From: Thermodesulfovibrio sp.
GTDB lineage: Bacteria; Nitrospirota; Thermodesulfovibrionia; Thermodesulfovibrionales; Thermodesulfovibrionaceae
Direction of reading: 5' to 3'
Length of the DNA: 64,000 nt
NCBI GenBank assembly: GCA_020725335.1
Contig: DYFF01000021.1
Location: 49,397-113,396, forward strand
How positions within the stretch are numbered: the stretch's first letter is position 1; every line of letters begins with the position of its first letter. Positions 10,313-18,059 of this stretch are shown here, piece after piece. Made by a program: the position numbers and the translations under genes. Below the pieces are notes generated by a model, which saw nothing but the letters and a program-made list of their open reading frames with translations, ran no database searches and was not told where the DNA came from.

Positions 10313-10693
10313 TTAATCTCTCCTCCAGTTGAAAATATTTTTACCAATGGCGTATATGTATCCTATAAGAAGAATAAATATAAAAAGATACATTTCTAAG
10401 AGTGCAAAAAAGCCTATTTTTTTATATACAATAGCCCAAGGATAAAGAAAAACCGTCTCAACATCAAAGATTACAAAGGCGATAGCGACAATATAAAATT
10501 TTACATTGAAACGATCTCCTGTATATCCTGTTGATGAAATACCACATTCATAAGGAGTTAGCTTTAATGTGTAATGCCTTTTAGTTCGGAGGAATCCGCT
10601 TATTAGAAACATTACCAGTCCAATAATAATAGATATAACTATAACTATTAAAACTGGCAGATACCTATCTCTTAATAAGTTCTCTGGCCCCAT
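10313..10693 (-). CDS. nuoA: NADH-quinone oxidoreductase subunit A
   Basis: First gene of the complex I operon. It has 126 residues with three transmembrane helices. [40 protein letters not shown] holds the conserved Cys-containing loop and the FDVE motif of NuoA. The start has a GGAGAGAG ribosome site. Its stop is 2 nt from the TTG start of nuoB. A possible promoter lies just upstream, but read-through from porB is also possible. Confidence 0.95.
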   Translation of the reverse strand: MGPENLLRDRYLPVLIVIVISIIIGLVMFLISGFLRTKRHYTLKLTPYECGISSTGYTGDRFNVKFYIVAIAFVIFDVETVFLYPWAIVYKKIGFFALLEMYLFIFILLIGYIYAIGKNIFNWRRD

Positions 10694-10724
10694 CTCTCTC
10701 CTAAAAATTTAGGTATAGTTAATT

Positions 10725-10752
10725 AGAATAACAAATTTTTAAGTTTTGTTAA
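10725..10752 (-). promoter_or_regulatory. Candidate promoter of the nuo operon
   Basis: On the minus strand TTAACA is followed after 16 nt by an extended -10, TGTTATTCT. Start of transcription would fall about 25 nt before the nuoA ATG. This is a sequence match only. If the hairpin at 10773-10805 really terminates the por transcript, nuo would need this promoter. Confidence 0.35.
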
Positions 10753-10772
10753 AAGAGATAAATTAATAATGT

Positions 10773-10805
10773 AAGCTGTCTTGAGTTTTTACCTCAAGAC
10801 AGCTT
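10773..10805 (-). terminator. Hairpin after porB, possible terminator
   Basis: A perfect 13-bp stem (AAGCTGTCTTGAG with its complement, 7-nt loop) sits 14 nt after the porB stop on the minus strand. The following bases are AT-rich but not a clean T run, so it may be an inefficient terminator or an RNA-stabilising end between porCDAB and nuo. Confidence 0.6.
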
Positions 10806-10818
10806 ATTGAAAACTTAA

Positions 10819-11778
10819 TTATTTATTCCCTTCCTCTTTAGGAAGAGTCATTTCCTCTTCTTTCAAAAGACGTTCCCAATTTTTGTCTATTATATCCTGA
10901 ATCTGTTCAATCATTTTTTCTCTACCGGGTTCAAAAAGATGCTTAAATCTGCCTTGAGCTTTTAGAAAATCAATAATCGGTTTTTTCTCCTTCGGTTTTA
11001 CAGTAACTCTTGTGACTCCATTTTCCACTTCATAAAGAGGCCAGAAGCAAGTCTCTACTGCTAATCTGCTGAGCATTATGGCATCGTCTGTTCTTGAACG
11101 CCATCCACGATTACAGGGTGTAAAAATATTTATAAACTTTGGTCCCGGAGTTTCAATTGCTTTTCTCACTTTCTTCATCAAATCAGGCCAATGGCTTGGT
11201 GAAGCTTGAGCAACATAAGGTAGACCATGAACAGCCATTATTCTTGTAAGATCTTTTCTCTGTTGAGGCTTACCCGGGATTACCGCGCCTGCAGGGCATG
11301 TTGTAGTATCTGCATATGTAGGAGTTGCTCCAGAACGTTGTATACCGGTATTCATATAGGCACCATTGTCGTAACATACATATAACATATCATGTCCGCG
11401 TTCCATTGCACCAGAAAGACTTTGGAAACCTATATCATATGTGCCACCATCGCCACAAATAGCAATAAATTTAATATCTTTATCAATTTTTCCTTGTTTT
11501 TTCAATGCCTTATACATTGTCTGAACTCCTGAAAGAGTTGCTGCTGCATTTTCGAAAGCATTATGTATCCAAGGAATTTTCCATGCAGTAAAAGTTGATA
11601 TACAAGATGAGACCTCAAGACATCCTGTAGATGAAGCAGCAATGACAGGATAATCACAGGCTGCAAGAAGAATCATCTTAACTACAGTAGGTGCAGCACA
11701 ACCTGCACAAAGACGATGTCCAGCTGTAAATCTTATTTCTTTTTTAGATAATTCCTTTAAATTAAGTGGTGTTGCCAT
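10819..11778 (-). CDS. porB: Pyruvate:ferredoxin oxidoreductase beta subunit
   Basis: Thiamine-diphosphate-binding subunit of the four-subunit 2-oxoacid:ferredoxin oxidoreductase, 319 residues. HRLCAGCAAPTVVK near residue 21 gives the CxxC of the proximal [4Fe-4S] cluster, a further Cys lies in SSTGCLEV, and another in TPCNRGW. The TPP motif GDGGTYDIG with the following Asn region (YDNGAYMNTG) is present, and YMNTGIQRSG is characteristic of pyruvate-type enzymes. It is the last por gene, 1 nt after porA. It makes acetyl-CoA, CO2 and reduced ferredoxin from pyruvate, or runs in reverse. Confidence 0.94.
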   Translation of the reverse strand: MATPLNLKELSKKEIRFTAGHRLCAGCAAPTVVKMILLAACDYPVIAASSTGCLEVSSCISTFTAWKIPWIHNAFENAAATLSGVQTMYKALKKQGKIDKDIKFIAICGDGGTYDIGFQSLSGAMERGHDMLYVCYDNGAYMNTGIQRSGATPTYADTTTCPAGAVIPGKPQQRKDLTRIMAVHGLPYVAQASPSHWPDLMKKVRKAIETPGPKFINIFTPCNRGWRSRTDDAIMLSRLAVETCFWPLYEVENGVTRVTVKPKEKKPIIDFLKAQGRFKHLFEPGREKMIEQIQDIIDKNWERLLKEEEMTLPKEEGNK

Positions 11779-11779
11779 T

Positions 11780-12961
11780 TTACTCCCTCACCCCAATGTA
11801 TTCTTTGAGACTTTTTACTTTTCCTGTCTTTGCAATTTTCCTTAACTCTTCAATAACACCTGCAGCATGCTCAGGCATATAGTCTCTTCCACCAAGGCCA
11901 TATATTCTGTTGATTAAAATAGGTTTTTGATCGAAATTACAGAGACTTGCTGCAACATCAAGATAAAGAGGTCCGAATGAACCGCCAAAGGCATCTGCTC
12001 TATCAAGCACGCATAAAGCTTTTAAATGTTTGAGAGCATTGCCAATTTCAGCATACGGGAATGGTCTGAATAATCTTGGTTTTAGAAGCCCTACTTTTAC
12101 ACCTTTATTTCTATAATCATCAATTACATCTTTCGTTGTACCTGCTGCAGAATTCAATATTACAATTCCTATTTCAGCATCTTCAAGCATATAAGATTCA
12201 AAAAGACCATATTTTCTCCCAGAGATTTTTTCAAAATCCTTTGCAACTTTTAGAACAACTTTTGGAACGTTTTTATATACCTCTGAATGAGCTTTTCTAA
12301 CCTCATGATATAAATCAGTAAGAATCAAAGGACCAAAACTTTTTGGATTTTCAATATCTAAGAGAGGATATAGTGGTTTGTATTCTCCCACAAATTTTTT
12401 CACTATTTCATCATCAAAGTATTCAATTCTCTCTATTGAATGGCTTATTATGAAACCATCATAACAAACCATTACTGGCAGCCTTATATCCATATCTTCA
12501 GCAATTCTAAATGCCTGTATCGTGTTGTCATAGGCTTCCTGAGCATTTTCACTCCAAAGTTGTATCCATCCAGAATCCCTTGCTCCCATAGCATCTGAAT
12601 GATCACAATGAATATTGATGGGTGATGAAAGAGCTCTATTTACAACAGGCATAACAATAGGAAGCCTAAAGCCAGAAGCAATAAAAAGAGTTTCCCACAT
12701 CAATGCAAGACCCTGTGAAGATGTAGCTGTTGCTACTCTTCCACCAGCTGCTGCTGCACCAATGCAAGCACTCATAGCAGAGTGTTCACTTTCTACGAGA
12801 ATAAGTTCTGTCTTGACCTGTCCATTTGATACAAAAGAAGCAAATCTCTGCATTAGTTCTGTTTGAGGAGTTATAGGATAGGCTGCACAAACATCTGGTT
12901 CTATCTGACGAAAGGCATTTGCTACCGCTTCATTTCCTGTTACTGCAACAATCTTTGTCAT
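11780..12961 (-). CDS. porA: Pyruvate:ferredoxin oxidoreductase alpha subunit
   Basis: Alpha subunit (393 residues) with the pyrimidine-binding domain I and the domain II transketolase-like fold. The start has GNEAVANAFRQIEPDVCAAYPITPQTELMQ, the family motif that closes over the pyruvate site. ESEHSAMSACIGAAAAGGR and TATSSQGLALMWE are conserved. The ATG overlaps the porD stop by one base, and porB follows 1 nt downstream. Together with porC, porD and porB it forms the archaeal/anaerobe heterotetrameric type rather than the single-chain enzyme. Confidence 0.94.
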   Translation of the reverse strand: MTKIVAVTGNEAVANAFRQIEPDVCAAYPITPQTELMQRFASFVSNGQVKTELILVESEHSAMSACIGAAAAGGRVATATSSQGLALMWETLFIASGFRLPIVMPVVNRALSSPINIHCDHSDAMGARDSGWIQLWSENAQEAYDNTIQAFRIAEDMDIRLPVMVCYDGFIISHSIERIEYFDDEIVKKFVGEYKPLYPLLDIENPKSFGPLILTDLYHEVRKAHSEVYKNVPKVVLKVAKDFEKISGRKYGLFESYMLEDAEIGIVILNSAAGTTKDVIDDYRNKGVKVGLLKPRLFRPFPYAEIGNALKHLKALCVLDRADAFGGSFGPLYLDVAASLCNFDQKPILINRIYGLGGRDYMPEHAAGVIEELRKIAKTGKVKSLKEYIGVRE

Positions 12962-13251
12962 TATTTTACCTCCTCTTCCATTACAATAGCTTTATTACCT
13001 TTCTTACCAGGACACTCAAGAGCACAAATTCCACAACCTTTACAATAATCAAAATCAAAATCTTCTCTTTTACCATCCTTGACTTTTACAGAGTTATCTG
13101 GACAATAGAGCCAACAAAGTAGACATTGTATACAATTTTCCTCTATCCAACGGGGTCTATAAGCAGCTCTCCATGAACCTGTCTTAACCTTTAAGGCACT
13201 TCCAGGTTCTAAAATAACCATTCCAGGGGGTATTTCTTTCCATCCCATCAT
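12961..13251 (-). CDS. porD: Pyruvate:ferredoxin oxidoreductase delta subunit (2x[4Fe-4S])
   Basis: Ferredoxin-like delta subunit of 96 residues that relays electrons from the TPP site to external ferredoxin. It has two Cys motifs: CIQCLLCWLYCP around residue 37 and CKGCGICALECP around residue 70. It overlaps porC by 4 nt at its start and touches porA at its stop. The Arg/Trp-rich segment before the first motif (GSWRAAYRPRWIEENC) is usual in PorD. Confidence 0.94.
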   Translation of the reverse strand: MMGWKEIPPGMVILEPGSALKVKTGSWRAAYRPRWIEENCIQCLLCWLYCPDNSVKVKDGKREDFDFDYCKGCGICALECPGKKGNKAIVMEEEVK

Positions 13252-13820
13252 CCTTCTTTCACCTCCTCGTAACCTCTCTTTACTGCAAGAAGGTTACCGT
13301 CTATTATTTTTTGTGAAAATTTTTTACCGAAACTTTTCTTAACATCTTCAAGAACTGTTTCAAGGTCTACTAATCCTGTAACCCTATTTAATGCACCAAC
13401 CATAGGTGAATTTGGCATTGGTCTGCCAAAGCAATCAATAGCAATTTTTGTAGCATCAACAACATAAAGTTTTTGAGTAGGTTTTAATTTTAGTTTTTTT
13501 CTTAATTCAGCAGGTTCTTTAGAAGAATTAATTATAAACTTAGCATCATCCTTTGCTCCTTCGGTAACATCAATGCTTTCTATCAAAGTCGGATCAACAA
13601 CTACAACTACATCAGGAGTTGTAACAGGACAGTGCATTCTTAATTCTTTTGAGCTTATTCTGTTATATGCTCTTAAAGGAGCACCTGCTCTTTCAGGTCC
13701 GTATTCTGGGAATGCTTGCACATATCTACCACCACTTAGACAAGCATCTGCAAAAACCTTTGCAGCCGTAACAGTTCCCTGCCCTCCTCTACCATGCCAT
13801 CTTACTTCTACCTTTTCCAT
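13248..13820 (-). CDS. porC: Pyruvate:ferredoxin oxidoreductase gamma subunit
   Basis: Gamma subunit (190 residues), the CoA-side domain of 2-oxoacid:ferredoxin oxidoreductases. The N-terminus RWHGRGGQGTVTAAKVFADA and the PEYGPERAGAPLRAYNRIS segment are diagnostic. It is the first gene of the por operon and has a GAGAGGTG ribosome site about 6 nt before the ATG. A good sigma-70-type promoter lies just upstream. Confidence 0.94.
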   Translation of the reverse strand: MEKVEVRWHGRGGQGTVTAAKVFADACLSGGRYVQAFPEYGPERAGAPLRAYNRISSKELRMHCPVTTPDVVVVVDPTLIESIDVTEGAKDDAKFIINSSKEPAELRKKLKLKPTQKLYVVDATKIAIDCFGRPMPNSPMVGALNRVTGLVDLETVLEDVKKSFGKKFSQKIIDGNLLAVKRGYEEVKEG

Positions 13821-13850
13821 AGAACACCTCTCAAAAGGGAATTTCCAAAT

Positions 13851-13879
13851 ATTTTAACAAAAAAAATATAAATTTACAA
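13851..13879 (-). promoter_or_regulatory. Promoter of the por operon
   Basis: Minus strand: TTGTAA, 17-nt spacer, then TAAAAT preceded by TG (extended -10). Predicted start near 13844, about 24 nt before the porC ATG and its ribosome site. Confidence 0.6.
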
Positions 13880-13911
13880 TATTTATAGGATAATAAATTT
13901 ATTAAATATGG

Positions 13912-13941
13912 AAAGAAAGGGGGATATAGCCCCCCTTCTTT
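13912..13941 (-). terminator. Terminator after formate dehydrogenase beta gene
   Basis: A 12-bp stem (AAAGAAGGGGGG against CCCCCTTTCTTT with one G-T pair, 6-nt loop) lies 17 nt after the stop of the formate dehydrogenase Fe-S gene on the minus strand. It is followed by AT-rich sequence. It separates the fdh and por transcripts. Confidence 0.75.
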
Positions 13942-13958
13942 AAGAATAGATTATATTT

Positions 13959-14693
13959 TTACTTATCAGTGGATTTGTGAGCTAGATATTTAACAAATGT
14001 TGAGGTTGTTGAACCACTTCTTCCTACAAGTGTTCTTAATACTGAACCCCAGAATGCTACAGACTCTGATATACGAGGATTTTCAGCAAGGTTATAAACC
14101 TTTGGTGAGTCCTTAAGTGCAAATACAACACCTAATCCTCCGAGATCTGTTTCTCCATAAAGTTTGAATCCTTTTGCTTTTGCTTCCTTGATAAGCGCGT
14201 CTCTGTCTCCGTATTTAATAGCTCCTGTTGGACAGGTCTTTGCACAGGCAGGTATAAGTCCAGCTCTTACTCTGTCTATACATAGATGGCATTTTGCAAT
14301 CTTACCTTTCCCACCCTGATCATATCTTGGAATATCAAAAGGACAGGCAGATTTACAGGCATGACAGGCTATGCACTTGTTTTTGTCATAGTAAACAATC
14401 CCTGTATCTTTGTCTTTTATCAATGCTCCAACAGGGCAGATTTGGACACAGGCAGGCTCACCACAGTGCATGCATCTGTGGCTTACAAAAAGCCATTTTA
14501 CACCCTTTGCATCAGAAGTCTCTATAAATCTAATTCTGTTAAAGTTATTTGCATCAAGGTCTGGTGGATTCTCATGAGTACCATTATTTTTTGTCTTGCT
14601 TGCTGGAAGCTGATTCCATTCCTTACATGCAACTTGGCAAGCTCTGCATCCTATACATATATCTGGTGTTATTAATAGTCCCTTACGTGCCAT
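13959..14693 (-). CDS. fdhB: Formate dehydrogenase iron-sulfur (beta) subunit
   Basis: Electron-transfer subunit of 244 residues with four ferredoxin-type Cys clusters: CIGCRACQVACKEW near residue 13, CMHCGEPACVQICPVGAL, CIACHACKSACPFDIP, and CHLCIDRVRAGLIPACAKTCPTGA. This is the FdnH/FdhB pattern. Unlike E. coli FdnH it shows no C-terminal transmembrane anchor, and no cytochrome b gene follows. That resembles soluble periplasmic FdhAB of sulfate reducers. It has no signal peptide of its own and probably leaves the cell with the Tat-exported alpha subunit (inference). It starts 10 nt after the alpha gene. Confidence 0.9.
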   Translation of the reverse strand: MARKGLLITPDICIGCRACQVACKEWNQLPASKTKNNGTHENPPDLDANNFNRIRFIETSDAKGVKWLFVSHRCMHCGEPACVQICPVGALIKDKDTGIVYYDKNKCIACHACKSACPFDIPRYDQGGKGKIAKCHLCIDRVRAGLIPACAKTCPTGAIKYGDRDALIKEAKAKGFKLYGETDLGGLGVVFALKDSPKVYNLAENPRISESVAFWGSVLRTLVGRSGSTTSTFVKYLAHKSTDK

Positions 14694-14703
14694 GTTTCAC
14701 CTC

Positions 14704-17700
14704 CTATGCCTTCTGTATGTTAACCATAAAGGTCTTTGTTTCAGGTGTTAATGTATTTGCGTCACCAATTGTCGGGGTAAGAAGATTAGCAGTGTCACCA
14801 CCTGACCCATCTTCTGGCCATCTCCAGCCATAATGCCACGGTAATCCAACCATATGAATTGTCTGACCAAGAACTTTAAAAGGTTGAAGTCTTGGAGTTA
14901 CAATTGCGATTGCCCAGACCTTACCTCTTGCCGTAGATACAATTACTTTGTCACCGCTCTTTATTCCTTTTTCCTTTGCAAGAACAGGGTCTATTTCAGC
15001 AAAAATTTGAGGTTGCATTTCTCTTAACCAGTCAGTATTTCTTGTCATTAAACCTGTCTGCCAGTGTTCAGTCACTCTGTAGGTAGTACCTACATATGGA
15101 TATCTTGTATCGCAGAAAACAAAAGCATCTGCATCGTTACCGAATATTTTTACAGTTGGATTAATTCTATGTTTTTTATAAAGTGGATTCTCCTGGAATG
15201 GACATTCCAAAGCCTCATAATGAGTTGGGAAGGGGCCATCTCCAAGACCAGAACCAAAAATTGTTCCTACACCAAGTGATTTCATAATGAACGGTAATCT
15301 TCCGCCTTCAAGGCCAAGAGGTGGAGCAGGTCCGTCTGGAACATCGCCAATCCATTTTTTCTCTACAGGATCCCACTTTATAACTGCTCTCTTAGGATCC
15401 CAAGGATTACCCTGAAGATCAACGCTTGCACGATTGTAGACTATTCTTCTGTTTAATGGCCATGCCCATGCCCAATTAGGGAATAGTCCTAATCCAGTTG
15501 GGTCTTCCTTACCTCTTCTTTTCTTCATGTTTCCAGCATCTGTATGACTTCCCGAGTATACCCAATTTCCACAGGCAGTTGTTCCATCGTCTCTAAGTAA
15601 AACAAAGCTTGGTACTTGTTGACCCTTTTTGTATGCTTTCTTATCAATTGGATGTTCTGCAATATCAGCAGTGAAGTATCCGTTCATCTCTTTTGAGATT
15701 TTCTCAATATCAACATGCTTTATCTTTCCATTTTTATCCTTTTCACCGTATTCCCAGGTTAATTTCAGAATTGGTTCAGGGAATATTCCCTTTTCTTTTT
15801 CATAAAGTTTTTTGACTCTAAAGTAAATCTCATTTATTATCTCTGCATCAGGCATTGCTTTCCCAGGAGGATTCACTGCTTTGTATCTCCATTGAACAAT
15901 TCTTCCAGAGTTTGTAACGCTTCCTTCTTTTTCAACTGATGAAGCACATGGAAGCATGAATACTTCTGTTTTTATCTTCTTTGGATCCATTCCTGGACCT
16001 TTCCAGAATGAAGCAGTTTCATTATCCCAAAGATTTACACATACAAGCCAGTCAAGTTTTGCGAGAGCATTTCTTACTTTACCCGCGTTTCCACTTGAGC
16101 AAGCTGGGTTCTGTCCCCAGGCAAAGAACCCCTTGATTTTTCCGTTATACATATCATCAAAAAGGGAAAGCCATGAATAGTCTTTTCCATCATCCCTTTT
16201 TGGAAGATAACTAAAACAGAAATCGTTTTCTTTTGTTGCATTATCACCATAAATTGCCTTTAAGTAACTTATCACATACTTTGGTCTATTGGACCACCAG
16301 TTAACACTTTTTGGTTCTTTTGTTTTTGGAGTATGTTTTTCAAGGTAAGTCTTTAGGTCTACATCACTTGCAGTAGGTGTAGGATTATATCCTGTAAGAA
16401 TGTGATTTAATAATCCCTGATCTGTTGAGCCTTGAACGTTTGATTCACCTCTTAAAGCATTAACACCACCACCTGCCATGCCGATGTTTCCAAGAAGTAG
16501 TTGAACTATTGCGAAGGCTCTAATGTTTTGCACCCCTACTGTATGCTGAGTCCATCCCATTGCATAGCATACGGTAGCAACTTTGTCTGGTTTTCCTGTT
16601 GAGGCAAGTATTTTATAGCATTCCTCAACTTTGTCCTTTGGAGACCCACATATATTAGATACGGTATCAATAGTATATCTTGAGTATTGTTTCTTAAGAA
16701 GTTGAAATACACACTGCGGATTCTGAAGAGTTAGGTCTTTCTTAGGAACTCCATTTTCATCAAGCTGATATTTCCAAGTTGAACGGTCATATTTTCTGGC
16801 TTTTTCATCATATCCTGAAAATACTCCATCAAGCTCATCGGGCAACTTGAAGTTTGGATCTACAAGAAAAGATGCATCAGTATAATTAACTACATAATCT
16901 TTGAAATAGAGATTGTTATCAATAATGTATTTGATCAATCCTCCAAGAAATACAATATCTGTTCCTGGACGCATAGGAACATAAAGGTCTGCTCTTGCTG
17001 CTGTTCTTGTAAACTTAGGATCAACGACTACAAGCTTTGCTCCCCTCTGTTCCTTTGCTTTCATTATCCATTTCATAGCAACAGGATGATTTTCTGCTGG
17101 ATTACCTCCCATTGCTAAAATCACATCTGAATTTTTTAGGTCATTGTATTGGTTTGTCATTACTCCTCTGCCAAACGACTCTCCCAGAGCCGGTACAGTT
17201 GGAGCATGTCATATTCGAGCCTGATGTTCAATATAAACAAGCCCCAATGAACGCATTAGTTTTTGAAGTATGTAACACTCTTCAACATCTAATGCTGCAG
17301 AACCAACATGGGCAATAGCATCAACTCTGTTTACCACCTGCCCTTTTTCATTCTTTGTGATAAAATACTTATCTCTTGTCTTTTTGGTAAGTTTTGCAAT
17401 CCTGTCTAATGCCTCTTCCCATGATATTTTCTTCCACTGAGTTGCCCCAGGTGCACGATAAAGTGGTTCTGTTAATCTGTAAGGATTATTTGCCATCTGA
17501 TAGATTGAGGCACCTTTAGGGCAAAGTGCTCCCTCATTAATTGGGCTGTCAGGATCACCTTCTGTATTAATGACCTTCCCATCCTTCACAGAAACAATGA
17601 TACTGCAACCAACTGAACAATAAGGACATACTGTTGTTGTCTCCTTAGCACCTTTTGTTCTCAATTCTGCTGCATAAGCTTTTGCTGGCTCAAGGTTAAG

Positions 17701-17766
17701 TCCAATAGAACTGAGAAGAAGAGCACCTGTGGAGATTTTTAAGAAACCTCGTCTCGTAAGCTCCAT
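14704..17766 (-). CDS. fdhA: Formate dehydrogenase alpha subunit, selenoprotein, Tat-exported
   Basis: Molybdenum or tungsten bis-MGD formate dehydrogenase, about 1020 residues if the in-frame TGA at 17209-17211 is read as selenocysteine. The frame is open on both sides of the TGA. The flanking residues (HQARI, Sec, HAPTVPALGESFGRGVMTN) match the active site of FdnG-type enzymes, where Sec is followed by HGPTV. The N-terminus has a twin-arginine signal (ELTRRGFLK, then a hydrophobic stretch and AKAYA). Next come the [4Fe-4S] ligands CPYCSVGC and ALCPKG, and the C-terminal MGD domain. The start has GGAGGAGG 6 nt upstream. It oxidises formate in the periplasm. Confidence 0.95.
17165..17211 (-). 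other. Selenocysteine codon with candidate SECIS hairpin
   Basis: TGA at 17211-17209 on the minus strand lies inside the fdhA frame. Bases just after it can fold: CCAAC pairs with GTTTGG across a bulge, and an inner CC/GG pair encloses a GGCTCT loop about 20 nt from the TGA. This is the right place for a bacterial SECIS, but the fold is hand-drawn and only moderately convincing. The Sec call rests mainly on the conserved protein context. Confidence 0.6.
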
Positions 17767-17833
17767 ATAACCTCCTCCTTATTTATTTTTTACTTGTTTG
17801 GGCCTAAGCCCTTGAAAAATTGTTCACATTTCG

Positions 17834-17881
17834 AAATAAAAGGGGATGACTTTAAGGTTTCATACCTCAAAATCATCCCCT
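17834..17881 (-). terminator. Strong intrinsic terminator / attenuator hairpin in fdhA leader
   Basis: Minus-strand RNA forms an 18-bp stem: AGGGGATGA with TCATCCCCT, extended by TTTTGAGGT with ACCTTAAAG including two G-U pairs, and a 5-nt loop. TTTTATTT follows at once. It lies downstream of the predicted sigma-54 start and upstream of the fdhA ribosome site. It could therefore attenuate fdhA as well as stop read-through from the regulator gene ending at 18060. Confidence 0.8.
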
Positions 17882-17886
17882 GTCTT

Positions 17887-17928
17887 CCGATTAAACTTCT
17901 CAGGGGGCTGTATGGAAAATTTAATCGG
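17887..17928 (-). promoter_or_regulatory. Upstream hairpin of fdhA leader, possible antiterminator partner
   Basis: A perfect 9-bp stem (CCGATTAAA with TTTAATCGG) encloses a 24-nt loop containing CAGCCCCCTG. The CCCCTG in the loop is the exact complement of CAGGGG at the 5' foot of the terminator hairpin (17877-17882), 6 bp. The two structures could form a pseudoknot or exclude each other. No known riboswitch consensus was matched with certainty. Confidence 0.5.
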
Positions 17929-17948
17929 TTCATCTATAATATCTATAA

Positions 17949-17963
17949 TCAATTATCATGCCA
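17949..17963 (-). promoter_or_regulatory. Candidate sigma-54 promoter of fdhAB
   Basis: Minus strand reads TGGCAT, 5 nt, TTGA. The consensus is TGGCAC-N5-TTGC, so the GG at -24 and the spacing fit and the -12 C is replaced by A. Predicted start near 17938. A sigma-54-dependent activator gene ends about 100 nt upstream. Confidence 0.5.
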
Positions 17964-17972
17964 TAGGATTTT

Positions 17973-18001
17973 TTAATATTAATCAATTGGTTTAATATTA
18001 A
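17973..18001 (-). promoter_or_regulatory. Tandem palindromes upstream of fdhA promoter
   Basis: Two identical 10-bp palindromes TTAATATTAA, 19 bp centre to centre, flank a central CAATTG that is also palindromic. The 29-bp element ends 9 bp upstream of the -24 box. It looks like a paired operator or enhancer site, possibly for the adjacent NtrC-type regulator. Confidence 0.45.
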
Positions 18002-18059
18002 TAGGGATGCAACTTTGTTTGCTAAACTAAAAAATTGTAAAGATTCTTTTCAGGGGTTT

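Noticed and set aside
17161..17211. Apparent split of fdhA into two genes or a nonsense mutation
   Set aside because: Both parts are in the same frame, and the residues around the TGA are those of the Sec site of the family.
17834..17938. Naming the fdhA leader a Moco or Tuco riboswitch
   Set aside because: The position is suggestive, but I cannot match the conserved bases of those classes from memory; it is left as an unclassified structure.
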